DNA from: CAZXYS01 sp964645005 | Lineage (GTDB): Bacteria > Bacteroidota > Ignavibacteria > Kapaibacteriales > UBA2268 | Length of the DNA stretch: 64,000 nt | Assembly: GCA_964645005.1 (NCBI GenBank) | Contig: CAZXYS010000017.1 | Location: 17,593 to 81,592, forward strand | Direction: 5' to 3' | In this document: positions 51,704 through 61,800 of the stretch, in pieces | How the letters are laid out: every line of letters begins with the position of its first letter | Numbering within the stretch: the stretch's first letter is position 1 | Notes under the pieces: model-generated | The model's input: only the letters and a program-made list of their open reading frames with translations | Told to the model about the DNA's origin: nothing | The model's database searches: none | Position numbers and translations under genes: made by a program

Positions 51704-52091
51704 ATATGTTACTGACTTTTTGTCAGAATTAAGACGAAATTTAAATATTTATGTTTCAATAAATATTTATTATATTAACAGTTGAAAAGATCGCAAATTT
51801 TGCGACAAAATTTTAGCATTTTCTTCTATACCACGCAATTGGATTTATTTGTATATTTTATAATAAAGGAGTAAAAAAAAAAATGGTTGTGTATGAAATA
51901 ATAAATTTGCCAAAGACATTGATTTTATAAGGGCAAATATATTAAAAAACTATTTCATTCCTTGGAAAGATTTAACCAAAATTAAGGAGTTAGGAAAATT
52001 GGTAAACCTGTGAAAACAATAAATAAAGTTTATCTGAATACTATTAATAATGATATTAGGATATTATGTTTAAATATTTTCTAATTATTTA
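51704..52091. other. divergent spacer with a 15-codon leader-like ORF
   Basis: AT-rich 388 bp between divergent genes. At 51883-51930 a 15-codon ORF (MVVYEIINLPKTLIL) has a strong AAGGAG upstream; it could be a leader peptide or chance. No terminator or repeat was identified. Confidence 0.35.
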
Positions 52092-53711
52092 ATGGATCCA
52101 AAGTTAAAAATACTAATTGTCGATGATAATACAGTTAATTTAAAGCTTTACAAAGCTGTATTGAAAGGTTCCGGAAGAGAGATATTAACTGCTGATTCCG
52201 GGGAAATAGCATTGGAAGTATTAAATGAAGAAGAATATATTTCACTTGTGCTTATGGATATCCAGATGCCCGGCATGAATGGTTTCGAAGTAGTTGAAAA
52301 AATCAGGGCAAGTGATAAATGGAAAGATTTGCCTGTTATTTTTATCACCGGATTTTATAATAGTGATGAATTCGCACTTAGGGGCTATAAATTAGGGGCT
52401 TTCGACTATATTTACAAGCCTGTCGATAACGATATTTTGAAAAATAAGGTGAATATATTCCTGAAATTGCAGCAACAACAGCAGCAACTTGAAGAACAAT
52501 CAAGACAATTGCAGAGAAAAAGTAAGGAACTGAGTATCGCTCTTGAAGCTCTGGCTGAAGGGGTGATAGTTGTCGATCATACCGGCGAGGTTGTAATCAA
52601 AAATACTGCGGCGGAAAATCTAATCGAGCAGGAAGTAAGGAATGTAAGCTGCAACAAGGTCTTTGATATTGTCGAGCCCTTGCTGGATGATAGCTGCAAA
52701 GATTTTATCCGGAGTGCTTTTTCCTCAAAAAATGAATCCGAACAAGAAATCAAACACCGGCAAATTAAAATCAATTCTACAGACGGCTCGAAGAAAATTG
52801 TCTCGGCGAGCTATTCACTGATTGACCTTCAGGATGGCAAAGATAAAGGTATAATCTTTGTTTTCAAGGATATAACCGAACAGATAGCCGTTGAAAATCA
52901 ATTGGTTCTGGCTCAAAAAATGGAATCGGTCGGACGCCTTGCTGCTGGGATAGCCCATGAGATAAATACACCAATGCAGTTCGTTGGTGATAACACATAT
53001 TTTTTAAAGGATGCATTTGAAGAAATAATTAGTTTCATAAATAAAAGCAAAGATTATTTGAGTGAAAATAATGAAGATTTGACTTTGAAAATCAATGAAT
53101 TAGAAGAAGAACACGATATTGAGTTTTTAAAAGTTGAGATTCCTGTCGCTATTGAAAGAACCCGCAGTGGAATAGAGAGAGTTAGCAACATCGTTCGAGC
53201 TATGAAGAACTTTGCTCACCCGGGCGGCAAAAAGAAGACAAAAGTCAATATCAATAAGGGTATCGAAGATACGATAACAATCTCCCGGAATGAATGGAAA
53301 TATACTTCGGAGATAGAGACCGACTTTGACAGCAGCATTCCTCCAATTGAGTGTCTTCCTGACGAATTAAATCAGGTGATCCTGAATATGATTATTAATT
53401 CGGTACATGCTATAACAGAGAAATACGGCAAAAACAGTCCCGAAAAGGGAAAGATCAATATACGTACAGCGCTTGATGATAATCATGCAGTTATAACAAT
53501 CAAAGATAATGGCTCGGGTATAGCTCAGGAAAATTTAAACAAAGTATTTGATCCTTTCTTTACCACAAAAGAAGTTGGTGAAGGAACGGGTCAGGGCTTA
53601 GCAATAGTGCATGATATTATTTGCAACAAACATAATGGAAGCTTAACTGTGGATTCTGTAAATGGTGAAGGAGCAATATTTTATATCAAATTACCTTTGA
53701 ATCCCGGATAA
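52092..53711 (+). CDS. hybrid response-regulator / PAS / histidine kinase
   Basis: 539 residues. Receiver domain at 1-120 with phospho-acceptor Asp56 (LVLMDIQMPGMNG), a Gln-rich coiled coil at about 128-150, a PAS domain, then HisKA with His289 in AAGIAHEINTPMQFVGDN, a phosphotransfer helix segment, and an HATPase_c domain (VILNMIINSVHAI, DNGSGIAQENLNKVFDPF). An N-terminal receiver before the kinase is a common Bacteroidota arrangement. First of three consecutive receiver-domain genes; cytoplasmic because no membrane helix is seen. Confidence 0.88.
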   Translation: MDPKLKILIVDDNTVNLKLYKAVLKGSGREILTADSGEIALEVLNEEEYISLVLMDIQMPGMNGFEVVEKIRASDKWKDLPVIFITGFYNSDEFALRGYKLGAFDYIYKPVDNDILKNKVNIFLKLQQQQQQLEEQSRQLQRKSKELSIALEALAEGVIVVDHTGEVVIKNTAAENLIEQEVRNVSCNKVFDIVEPLLDDSCKDFIRSAFSSKNESEQEIKHRQIKINSTDGSKKIVSASYSLIDLQDGKDKGIIFVFKDITEQIAVENQLVLAQKMESVGRLAAGIAHEINTPMQFVGDNTYFLKDAFEEIISFINKSKDYLSENNEDLTLKINELEEEHDIEFLKVEIPVAIERTRSGIERVSNIVRAMKNFAHPGGKKKTKVNINKGIEDTITISRNEWKYTSEIETDFDSSIPPIECLPDELNQVILNMIINSVHAITEKYGKNSPEKGKINIRTALDDNHAVITIKDNGSGIAQENLNKVFDPFFTTKEVGEGTGQGLAIVHDIICNKHNGSLTVDSVNGEGAIFYIKLPLNPG

Positions 53712-53757
53712 AAGTTATTATTTTTTGTTTAATTTTAGCATCAATATTTTCGAACTA

Positions 53758-54963
53758 ATGAAAGAAAATAAAATAAACATATTGTTTGTTGACTACGACA
53801 AAGATGCTCTTGATGGATATAAGAGAATGCTTTATTCCATGAGAAAGCGCTGGAATAATTTTTTGGTTTCAACCGGAGAAAAAGCTCTTAAAATATTAAA
53901 TGAAAAAGATATAGACGTTATAATAACTGATATTAAATTAAGCGATATTGACGGTACTGAGCTTTTGGAAAAAGTAAAAGAAGAGCACCCGGAAATTTTA
54001 AGGATAATTCTTTCAGGCAGCCAGGATAAATTCAAAGTTATTAAAACTACAAAAACTGCGCATCAATTTCTTACAAAACCCTGTGATGCAGAGGAAATAA
54101 GAAAAACTATCGAAAACGCTTATCTTTTGAGATATAATCTTGAAAATCAGGATTTGCTGAAATTAATTAATGGAATCGGCGAGCTGCCTTCTTTGCCAAA
54201 TATCTTTATGGAATTGGAAGGAGAGATAAATACTACGGAGCCATCTTTTAATAATATTGAAAAAATAATTTCGCGGGATCCGGGACTTACAGCAAAAATA
54301 TTGCATACGGTGAATTCGGGTTTTTTCGGATTAAGGGCTGAGATAACTAATTTACTGGAAGCACTCCAATACCTGGGAACAAATACTATCAAATCGATAG
54401 TACTTTATTTATATACCTTTTCGGCTGATAATATGAAGCCCGAACATCGCTTCTATTGCGAAAGTATAGGGGAGCATAGTCTCAGGGTCGCCCAACAAGC
54501 CAAAGCTATTGCCAGTCTCGAAAAATGTGACAAAACTACCGCGGATGAAATTTTCATAGCAGGGATATTGCATGACATTGGGAATTTGATATTGGTTCGG
54601 GTTCCGGGATTTATTGAGAAACGGCGCAAGTTGAGAGAGCGGGAAGGATTAAGTATTGTCAATGCCGACCTTAGAATACTGAATGTATCACATGAATGGG
54701 TTGGAGCTTATCTGCTGGGGCTCTGGGGGATTCCTAAAAATGTAGTGCAGGCAGCGGCATTCCATCATAGACCGGGGAATTTGAGCCAGGACAATTTTAA
54801 TGTACTCACTGCTTTATATACAGCCGATATTTTTGAAAATTATTCAGGTGAGGAGTTTGATGTCGAAAAAATGGGACTTGATATGGATTATTTGGAGACA
54901 GTGCATTGTTCTCAAAATGTTGAATACTGGTGGAATGAAACTGCTGAACTAAGAAAAATATAG
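53758..54963 (+). CDS. response regulator with HDOD domain
   Basis: 401 residues: receiver at 1-120 with Asp58 (DVIITDIKLSDIDGTELL), then an HDOD domain (LLKLINGIGELPSLPNIFME, DPGLTAKILHTVNSGFFG) that keeps only part of the HD metal site (ILHDIGNLI). HDOD proteins act in signalling rather than hydrolysis. ATG 53758 is chosen over an upstream TTG at 53725. 46 bp after the hybrid kinase, so probably its partner. Confidence 0.86.
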   Translation: MKENKINILFVDYDKDALDGYKRMLYSMRKRWNNFLVSTGEKALKILNEKDIDVIITDIKLSDIDGTELLEKVKEEHPEILRIILSGSQDKFKVIKTTKTAHQFLTKPCDAEEIRKTIENAYLLRYNLENQDLLKLINGIGELPSLPNIFMELEGEINTTEPSFNNIEKIISRDPGLTAKILHTVNSGFFGLRAEITNLLEALQYLGTNTIKSIVLYLYTFSADNMKPEHRFYCESIGEHSLRVAQQAKAIASLEKCDKTTADEIFIAGILHDIGNLILVRVPGFIEKRRKLREREGLSIVNADLRILNVSHEWVGAYLLGLWGIPKNVVQAAAFHHRPGNLSQDNFNVLTALYTADIFENYSGEEFDVEKMGLDMDYLETVHCSQNVEYWWNETAELRKI

Positions 54964-55007
54964 CTGCAAAAGTTAAAATTATTAAAATTAACATTTGAGT
55001 ATAAACT

Positions 55008-56153
55008 ATGAATAAAAATATCTTACTTGTAGACGATGATTATGATGTTATTTCGGGGTATCAAAGAAATCTTAGGAAAGATTTCAAGATCAAGATAGCT
55101 TCCAGCGCTTATGAAGCGCTTGATGTAATCAAGGAGTCGCCGCAGTTTGCTGTGGTTATTTCTGATTATGCCATGCCCAAAATGAATGGAATTGAACTGC
55201 TGCAGATGGTTAGAAAAGTATCACCGGAAACAGTCAGGATAATCATTACTGGTTATGCAAATTTGGAGACGGCTATTGAAGCTGTTAATCAAGGAAATAT
55301 CTTCCGCTTTTTAACAAAACCGGTTTCCCCGGATGATTTAAAAAAAGTTCTGAATGATTCCTGTGAGCAATTCAGATTGGTTACTACTGAGAAAGAGCTT
55401 CTGGATAAAACCTTGAAGGGTAGTATAAAAATTTTGATAGATATTTTATCAGCAGCAAATCAAACAGCTTTCAGTCAGGCAACACGGCTGCGTAATTTAT
55501 CCCGAAGCATCGCTATCAGAATGGGACTGAATAAATTATGGGAAGTGGAAATTGCAGCTTTACTGTCGCAAATAGGCTGCATTGCACTTCCGGAGGAATT
55601 GCTTGAGAAGAAATTCAAAGGAAAACAACTGACTGACTCCGAACAAAAATTATTTTCTAACCACCCTTCATTTGCAAGGGATCTGCTTAAAAATATACCA
55701 CGACTGGAATCGATTTCCGAAGCAATTAGCAAACAAATGATTAGTTTTGACAAAGTTGAAACAAAGTCAAAAAATGTGGAAGAGAGTGACTTACCTACCA
55801 TATCGAGGATTTTAAAGGTCGTTACCGATTTTGACACACTAATGCAAACCGGAAAATCGTCAAGCATGGCATTTAAACAAATGCTGCAGAATGAGCAAAA
55901 GTACGATCATAGAGTTCTCGAAGCGCTTGAAAAAGAAATCACCGGGACTGTGCAGAAAAGAGCCGTGGTAAAAGCAATTCCTTTTAGAGATCTACGGGTT
56001 AACATGATTTTGGCTGACGATATTATCGATGATAAAGGAAACGTCCTGCTCGTAAAAGGAACAGACGTTACGGATATAAATCTGATGAGACTTATTTCAT
56101 CATCGAAGGTTCGCAAAATTGTTGAACCGATTAAGATATGGGTGAAAGAATAA
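55008..56153 (+). CDS. response regulator with degenerate HD-GYP-like domain
   Basis: 381 residues: receiver at 1-125 with Asp53 (VVISDYAMPKMNG), then a domain with the HD-GYP layout (ATRLRNLSRSIAIRMGLNKL, VEIAALLSQIGCIALPEELL, LFSNHPSFARDLLKNIP) in which the HD pair is Ser-Gln and no GYP motif is visible. It is therefore unlikely to cut cyclic-di-GMP and may act as a binding or output module. Follows the HDOD gene; the three genes likely form one signalling operon. Confidence 0.8.
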   Translation: MNKNILLVDDDYDVISGYQRNLRKDFKIKIASSAYEALDVIKESPQFAVVISDYAMPKMNGIELLQMVRKVSPETVRIIITGYANLETAIEAVNQGNIFRFLTKPVSPDDLKKVLNDSCEQFRLVTTEKELLDKTLKGSIKILIDILSAANQTAFSQATRLRNLSRSIAIRMGLNKLWEVEIAALLSQIGCIALPEELLEKKFKGKQLTDSEQKLFSNHPSFARDLLKNIPRLESISEAISKQMISFDKVETKSKNVEESDLPTISRILKVVTDFDTLMQTGKSSSMAFKQMLQNEQKYDHRVLEALEKEITGTVQKRAVVKAIPFRDLRVNMILADDIIDDKGNVLLVKGTDVTDINLMRLISSSKVRKIVEPIKIWVKE

Positions 56154-56328
56154 TTTTGAGGTAATTCATCGGAACAATTGCGATAGAATAAGTGAAGGTT
56201 GTGGTCAGAGTAAATCAATGCCGTATAATAAAACTTGTGATTATTATTTACTTGTAAAATTTTAGCATTATAAATGCGTTTTATTTTAAATTTGGAATAA
56301 TAATTTTACGCAGCATTTAAAATTAATA

Positions 56329-57939
56329 ATGCAAAAATATAAGTCAAGTTTAGTAGTTATTATTATCGCTTTTATTTGGTCTGCCTCTGTTTTTCCGCAA
56401 GCCTATATCAGTGATATATATATAGATCAGCGGAATGTGTTCGACTCCACCGAAGGTATTTTATTCCTCAGCCCAAAATTTTTGAACAGCCTGCATTATG
56501 ACACTCGCCCCTATATCATCGAAGATGAACTTCTTTTTGAGCATGATGAAGAGATCGAGCCGCAGCTTCTCTCGGAAACAGAGAGGAATCTAAGATCTAC
56601 CGGTTTATTTTCCGAAGTAAGGATAGAGCTTGATTCTGTTAATCACACTACTTATGATGTATATGTAGTCACGCGAGACCGCTGGTCTACACAGGTAAGC
56701 GCTCTAATAGGCACCGGCGGCGAAGAACAGGAATACGGCGCTAAATTTGAAGAACTCAATTTATTAGGTACGGGGACACGAGTGGTGCTCGAGGGACTTT
56801 ACAGAACAGAAAATAATATACAGTGGCAGGGACTTGCTTCATTATCCAAACGCAGGATATTTCGCTCGGAGTATACTTTGAATGCAGGGCTTTTGTCAAA
56901 TAAATACAGAACTCAACAGGGTATTTCTCTTTATAAACCCTACCGAACATTATCTACGGAACTTTCATACGGTGCTTCAGTAAACAATTCATTCGGTAGT
57001 GATTTTCTATATGTCACAGATGATTCAAGCCGGCTTATGCCCTTCCACGAGAGAAATTACAGCGGGTGGTTTTCGAAAGCGTGGATGAGAGAAGACAGGA
57101 TATTCGCCACGGGATATTTATCATTTAATGATGTTAACAGAATAAAACCAGTATACGAAAGGGCTTATGATAATTCGGGGGTTTTCCTTATTTCATTCTC
57201 GTCGGTTGCAAGAGATTATCTGGTTACCAGCAAGCTGAATGATTATAAGACGGATGATCTGCCCATCGGCGGCTGGGGACAGGCTATTTTGGGAAAGATA
57301 TTTCCTGTCGGTTCGAAGGGTGAAAATCTTTATTATCTCGCAGGTCAAGGTGAGCAGTCTTATTATAACAATGGTCTGTATCTTTTTGGACAGATTACAG
57401 GGGCGAGCAGTTTTAAAAGGGCGCGAGGTGTTTATACCTATGAAGAATTTTACGGGCTGGGATTCTATCGGCTGGGAGAAGACTGGCTGCTTGCATCTCG
57501 GATACGTCAGCAGACAGTGTGGAACTGGGGTAAGCTGCGCCAGCTAATTCTTGATAACGGCACCGGGCTGCGAGGATACGAGTTGAATCGATTAGCCGGG
57601 GATAATAGGATAATTGGTAATCTGGAGTTAAGATTCTTTCCCGGATATAAGATCTGGATAGCGAAGCTGTCAGGCTTATTGTTTTATGATACGGGATCGG
57701 TGTGGTTCCAGGATACACATCTGACCAAAACACGGTGGCATAATTCCGTTGGAATAGGAATAAGATTCCACAATACGAAATCCCGAGGTGATGAAAGCGC
57801 TTTGGGGATAGACCTGGCTTATAATTTTGACAATAATTCTTTTGGCATCAATCTTTCAAGTGACCAGCTTTTCTCTGTATTTGCCAATCACAGTTTCCGC
57901 CTGCCGCAAGTCTTCGGAACTGAATTTGATTACGAGTAA
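56329..57939 (+). CDS. BamA/Omp85-like outer-membrane protein
   Basis: 536 residues. Signal peptide, then a POTRA-like segment (SETERNLRSTGLFSEVRIEL, TYDVYVVTRDRW) and a beta-barrel with many aromatic-ended strands. The tail LPQVFGTEFDYE is unlike classic BamA ends. Fewer POTRA domains than BamA (one or two) suggest a TamA-like or specialised Omp85 protein for insertion of outer-membrane proteins or lipids. Lies between the receiver-domain genes and convergent speA. Confidence 0.72.
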   Translation: MQKYKSSLVVIIIAFIWSASVFPQAYISDIYIDQRNVFDSTEGILFLSPKFLNSLHYDTRPYIIEDELLFEHDEEIEPQLLSETERNLRSTGLFSEVRIELDSVNHTTYDVYVVTRDRWSTQVSALIGTGGEEQEYGAKFEELNLLGTGTRVVLEGLYRTENNIQWQGLASLSKRRIFRSEYTLNAGLLSNKYRTQQGISLYKPYRTLSTELSYGASVNNSFGSDFLYVTDDSSRLMPFHERNYSGWFSKAWMREDRIFATGYLSFNDVNRIKPVYERAYDNSGVFLISFSSVARDYLVTSKLNDYKTDDLPIGGWGQAILGKIFPVGSKGENLYYLAGQGEQSYYNNGLYLFGQITGASSFKRARGVYTYEEFYGLGFYRLGEDWLLASRIRQQTVWNWGKLRQLILDNGTGLRGYELNRLAGDNRIIGNLELRFFPGYKIWIAKLSGLLFYDTGSVWFQDTHLTKTRWHNSVGIGIRFHNTKSRGDESALGIDLAYNFDNNSFGINLSSDQLFSVFANHSFRLPQVFGTEFDYE

Positions 57940-57947
57940 ATTCATTT

Positions 57948-59837
57948 TCAAACTAAATACGTATAGCCATATAAACCCGATTTATAATTCGACAAAAATT
58001 CCTTGCCTTCCTTCGAAGAAATCCTGCCTTCCTCGACAGCTTTTGCGACCCAAGTTTCAACATTCCTTACCAGCCGCTTGGGATTGTAATTGACTTTGCT
58101 CAGTACTTCATCGACGGTGTGTCCGTCTTGGATCTGCTCTATCTGGTAATCGCCGGAGCCTACTTTTATATGGACAGCATTCGTGTCGCCGAAAAGATTG
58201 TGCATGTCGCCTAAAATCTCTTGATAGGCGCCGATTAGGAATATGCCAAGATAATAGGACTCATTCTTCCGCAGATTATGGATTTGCAGGTAGTTAGCAT
58301 TGTCGCGGATGCCGGGGAAGAGGTCGATCTTCCCGTCGGAATCGCATGTAATATCCTGCAGGGCAGCCGTCTTGCCGGGCTTTTCATGAAGGCGGTGGAT
58401 GGGCATTATGGGGAATACCTGATCTATCGCCCATGAGTCCGGCAGCGATTTAAATACGGAAAAATTGCAGAAGTATTTATCGGCGAGCATTCGCGACAGC
58501 TTCCTGAATTCTTCCGGTGGATGGCGAATGTCCAGGCTCAGCCTGTAAACATCCCTTGTGATCGACCAGAACAAGCGCTCGATAATAGCTCTTGTCTTAA
58601 GGTCGAGCATGCCGAATGAGAAGAGGTCGAGCGCTTCGCCGCGTATTTGCTGGGCGTCGTGCCAGGATTCAAGCATACGCTTGCTCGAGAGATTTTCCCA
58701 GATGTCGTAGAGTTCCGTGACCAACTCATGATCCGACTCGCCGAGCTCGAAGGAATCGTCCCATTTCGGCAGGGATGCAGCTTCCAGCACGTTTATCACT
58801 AGCATGCAATGGTGCGCCGTCAAGGCTCTGCCGGATTCGGTGATTATATCGGGATGGGGCAGGTCATTCTTTTCACTGGCTTCCACGAAGGTGAAAACGG
58901 CGTCGTTTACATATTCCTGCAGGAAATAGTTGACGCTGCTCGGCGTGGCTGAGCGGGTGCCGTCATAATCGACGCCAAGTCCGCCGCCGATATCCACAAA
59001 CTGCACATCACAGCCATATTTTTTCATTGCCACGTAGAATTGAGAAGCTTCACGCAGGGCTATTTTAATTTTTCTTATATTAGTCACCTGGCTGCCGAGA
59101 TGGAAATGTATCAGCTTGATATTGTCCATCAGGTCGCGATCTTTGGCGATGGAAACGGCTTCGAGCAGTTCACTGGCGTTGAGTCCGAACTTGCTGCGGT
59201 CACCGCCGGAATCTTCCCATTTGCCGCTGCCTTCGCTGGAAAGCTTTATGCGAATGCCTATATTCGGGCTCACGCCTAATTTTTCGGCGACTTCGGCAAT
59301 TAGTTTAAATTCGTTCAATTTCTCAACAACGAGAAATATTCGTCTGCCCATTTTCTGTGCGAGCAGGGCTAACTCAACAAAGCTTTCGTCTTTGTAGCCA
59401 TTGCAGATTATAAGCGCATTGTCATTTTGCGTGAAAGAAAGAACGGCGTGCAGTTCCGGCTTCGAGCCGGCTTCGAGTCCGATATTATAGCGGGCGCCGT
59501 ATTTCATGATCTGCTCGACAACCTGCCGCACCTGGTTGACCTTGATGGGATATATATTGTAATAAGTGCCTTTATATTCATATTCTTCGGCAGCTTTTTT
59601 GAAGCAGTTGTTCATTGTCTCGATGCGCTCATTGAGGATATCCGGGAAGCGCAGTATAACCGGCGCAGTGACATCACGCTTTTTTAGTTCATCGATTACT
59701 TCTTTCAGATCGACTTCCGGTCCGTTCTTTTTCGGCTGGAAGACGACATTGCCTTTTTTGTTTATAGAGAAATAGTTTATGCCCCAGCCTTTTATGTTGT
59801 AGAGTTCGGCTGCGTCGTCGATTGTCCATTTTTTCAT
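57948..59837 (-). CDS. speA: biosynthetic arginine decarboxylase
   Basis: 629 residues, the normal SpeA length. NIYPIKVNQVRQVVEQIMKY contains the PLP lysine Lys99; other landmarks are YNIGLEAGSKPELHAVLSF, IHFHLGSQVTNIRKIKIALR, VDIGGGLGVDYDGT and DIITESGRALTAHH. Converts arginine to agmatine for polyamine synthesis, in the cytoplasm. Single gene with a tail-to-tail spacer of 8 bp to the BamA-like gene. No agmatinase or deiminase gene is in the window. Confidence 0.95.
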   Translation of the reverse strand: MKKWTIDDAAELYNIKGWGINYFSINKKGNVVFQPKKNGPEVDLKEVIDELKKRDVTAPVILRFPDILNERIETMNNCFKKAAEEYEYKGTYYNIYPIKVNQVRQVVEQIMKYGARYNIGLEAGSKPELHAVLSFTQNDNALIICNGYKDESFVELALLAQKMGRRIFLVVEKLNEFKLIAEVAEKLGVSPNIGIRIKLSSEGSGKWEDSGGDRSKFGLNASELLEAVSIAKDRDLMDNIKLIHFHLGSQVTNIRKIKIALREASQFYVAMKKYGCDVQFVDIGGGLGVDYDGTRSATPSSVNYFLQEYVNDAVFTFVEASEKNDLPHPDIITESGRALTAHHCMLVINVLEAASLPKWDDSFELGESDHELVTELYDIWENLSSKRMLESWHDAQQIRGEALDLFSFGMLDLKTRAIIERLFWSITRDVYRLSLDIRHPPEEFRKLSRMLADKYFCNFSVFKSLPDSWAIDQVFPIMPIHRLHEKPGKTAALQDITCDSDGKIDLFPGIRDNANYLQIHNLRKNESYYLGIFLIGAYQEILGDMHNLFGDTNAVHIKVGSGDYQIEQIQDGHTVDEVLSKVNYNPKRLVRNVETWVAKAVEEGRISSKEGKEFLSNYKSGLYGYTYLV

Positions 59838-60201
59838 TTGCGCATTCGGAATTTAGTTTAGTAATTATGGTTTAAAGTCGAATTTAGAAAAGTGTTTAAG
59901 ATTTTGCAAGTATTATTAGTTGACAAATAATTATTTTTTACCTCGACTCTTAAGTTTAGACTTCTAAGTTTTAAGTTCTAAATTTTAAGTTTGGAATTTT
60001 TTCACGCAAAGTGCGCTAAGGACGCAAAGGATGAATAGCTAATTGTCTGAACTGTGATTATTGTGATTAGAAGAGTAAAGCAAAATTTTAAAAGGCTAAA
60101 ATCTCATTTTTTAGTAGATATATTTACATACGAGTAATAGCGAAGGCTTGTGCCAGTTTGTGAAGGAAACTGCGCAGCTTGGGATTTTTTTAAGATTTGC
60201 C
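59838..60201. other. non-coding spacer with repeat remnants
   Basis: 364 bp. Contains CACGCAAAGTGCGCTAAGGA with a following CGCAAAGG at about 60002-60030, typical of degenerate CACGCAAAG-type repeats, then CTGAACTGTGATTATTGTGA at 60047. No gene was seen. Confidence 0.45.
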
Positions 60202-60759
60202 TCACTCCGGCGCCGTCATTTCATACGATTTGTTCCGCAGCATCCTGTCCATTATAATGGCAATAATAATGAACACTGGGATGGTGAGTATTAGCCGCAG
60301 CATAGAAAATTTCAATCCCAGAAAACCAATCTCAAAGGTGAGCATGGGTATTTTGGCGGCGCTGAACATACCCACGTAAACAAAAATGTTAAGCAGGCTG
60401 GACCCTTTTTTCCATAAAAGCCAGGCGAAAGGGAAGGCTGCGTAAAGGGAACCCGGCTGTATAACAGCCAGCAGCAGCATCATGCCGATACCTTTGATGC
60501 CGGAGCCTCTTCCGATATGCTTTTCAATTTTCTCTCTGGGAATCCACACATCGAAAAGCCCGATAATGACGAACATACAGGGAAGGATCATGAGCATCTC
60601 GCTAAAAAACCGCCAAAAGGTGGTTTCGAATAATTGCTCACCGGTTGTAAAATCAACCAGATAGGATATACCGATAAAACTCCCGAACAGGAGGATGACC
60701 GGAAGGTCGAACTTGTGTTTTTGAAGCTGTTTTTTTATTGCCGGTTTATTGAAATTCAT
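60202..60759 (-). CDS. half-size ArsP-like permease, second partner
   Basis: 185 residues, five membrane helices. FTTGEQLFETTFWRFFSEML, IPREKIEKHIGRGSGIKGIG and MFSAAKIPMLTFEIGFLGLK match the second repeat of the ArsP/DUF318 permease family, in which both halves are usually fused in one protein of about 350 residues. Partner of the 159-residue permease 20 bp upstream. Substrate unknown (family members export metalloids or organo-arsenicals). Confidence 0.7.
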   Translation of the reverse strand: MNFNKPAIKKQLQKHKFDLPVILLFGSFIGISYLVDFTTGEQLFETTFWRFFSEMLMILPCMFVIIGLFDVWIPREKIEKHIGRGSGIKGIGMMLLLAVIQPGSLYAAFPFAWLLWKKGSSLLNIFVYVGMFSAAKIPMLTFEIGFLGLKFSMLRLILTIPVFIIIAIIMDRMLRNKSYEMTAPE

Positions 60760-60778
60760 AGGGTTGTCTCACATTTAT

Positions 60779-61258
60779 TTAAGTTAAAGCAAAAACAATT
60801 GCCATAATGAGACCGATAACGATGGCTCCCAAAAAGCTTAAGCCATTTCTTATCAGGGTGACTTTCATCCCGAAGTATTTGGCTTCCACGGGGATGGTCA
60901 TGATGCCCACCATTTTCAGTGTAGTGATAAACAGGGCAATCACTCCGAAGCCTGCTCCGCTTTCAAGCAGCATTCCTGCAAGCGGGAAGGATATAAAACC
61001 GGGTATCAGGGACACGCTGCCCACGACCGCTGCCGAGAGATAGCCCAAAATACCGGCATGATCACCAAAATAGGTGGGCAATAGCTTTTCGGGAATGAAA
61101 AATATTGCCGCGCTTACGAGGATGATGACCGTGAGCAGGGTAGGCAGCAGCTTGAGAAATTGCATGGCTCCTTTTTTCAACCCGCTCAGAGTTTTCCGCC
61201 GGTTGGCAATGAATGATACCAGCAGCAATACGCCTGTTATGACAAAAAGTATAGTCAT
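60779..61258 (-). CDS. half-size ArsP-like permease, first partner
   Basis: 159 residues, four to five membrane helices (LLTVIILVSAAIFFIPEKLL, SLIPGFISFPLAGMLLESGA, PVEAKYFGMKVTLIRNGLSF). First half of an ArsP/DUF318-like permease. Overlaps the cupin gene upstream by 4 bp and precedes the second half by 20 bp, so all three are one operon. Confidence 0.7.
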   Translation of the reverse strand: MTILFVITGVLLLVSFIANRRKTLSGLKKGAMQFLKLLPTLLTVIILVSAAIFFIPEKLLPTYFGDHAGILGYLSAAVVGSVSLIPGFISFPLAGMLLESGAGFGVIALFITTLKMVGIMTIPVEAKYFGMKVTLIRNGLSFLGAIVIGLIMAIVFALT

Positions 61259-61578
61259 TGTTGCTCGCTCCTTTGAATCTGAATCCCAAGTATTTTAGCA
61301 GGCTCTAATGCCTCCATCTGATAAAGAGCCGGTTCTGAGATGACGCACTGGTCTTTTCCTGCTTCGACGTATTCGTTATCGATGTTTAAAACGATTCGCC
61401 CCGAAACGATGTAAAAAATGACATAGGTTTCCATCTCACAGGGCTCATCGGGCGGCAGTGTTTCTCCTTCTTTCAGTTCTATGATCCTTGTTTTAAACGT
61501 CTCTCCTTGATACAGCACATTCTTATCCCTTTGTTCATAAGGATAGGCTGACATAGTTTGTAAATCGAATGTTTTCAT
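61255..61578 (-). CDS. cupin-domain protein
   Basis: 107 residues, a single cupin barrel: TRIIELKEGETLPPDEPCEM and VIFYIVSGRIVLNIDNEYVE, then CVISEPALYQMEALEPAKIL. The metal-binding histidines of classical cupins are largely absent, so a binding or sensing role is more likely than catalysis. First gene of the cupin-permease-permease operon. Confidence 0.75.
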   Translation of the reverse strand: MKTFDLQTMSAYPYEQRDKNVLYQGETFKTRIIELKEGETLPPDEPCEMETYVIFYIVSGRIVLNIDNEYVEAGKDQCVISEPALYQMEALEPAKILGIQIQRSEQQ

Positions 61579-61800
61579 AGTATAGCTTTATCTAAAATTA
61601 TAACAAGTTATTTACTTTAACTGAAATGTCCCCCTTTTTTGATAACATCTGAGGGCTTATAATCTTATTTACTCAACATTCTGAGTTATAATAAATCAGA
61701 TTATAAACAATATTGACCTCCTTATTTGCTTTAACAATTATTTATTATTAATAACGCAAAATTATAAAATTTATTAAGTATATGCAAATATACTAAAATA

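Noticed and set aside
51883..51930. 15-codon leader peptide gene before the hybrid kinase
   Set aside because: Good ribosome-binding site, but too short to judge and no attenuator structure follows; mentioned only in the spacer entry.
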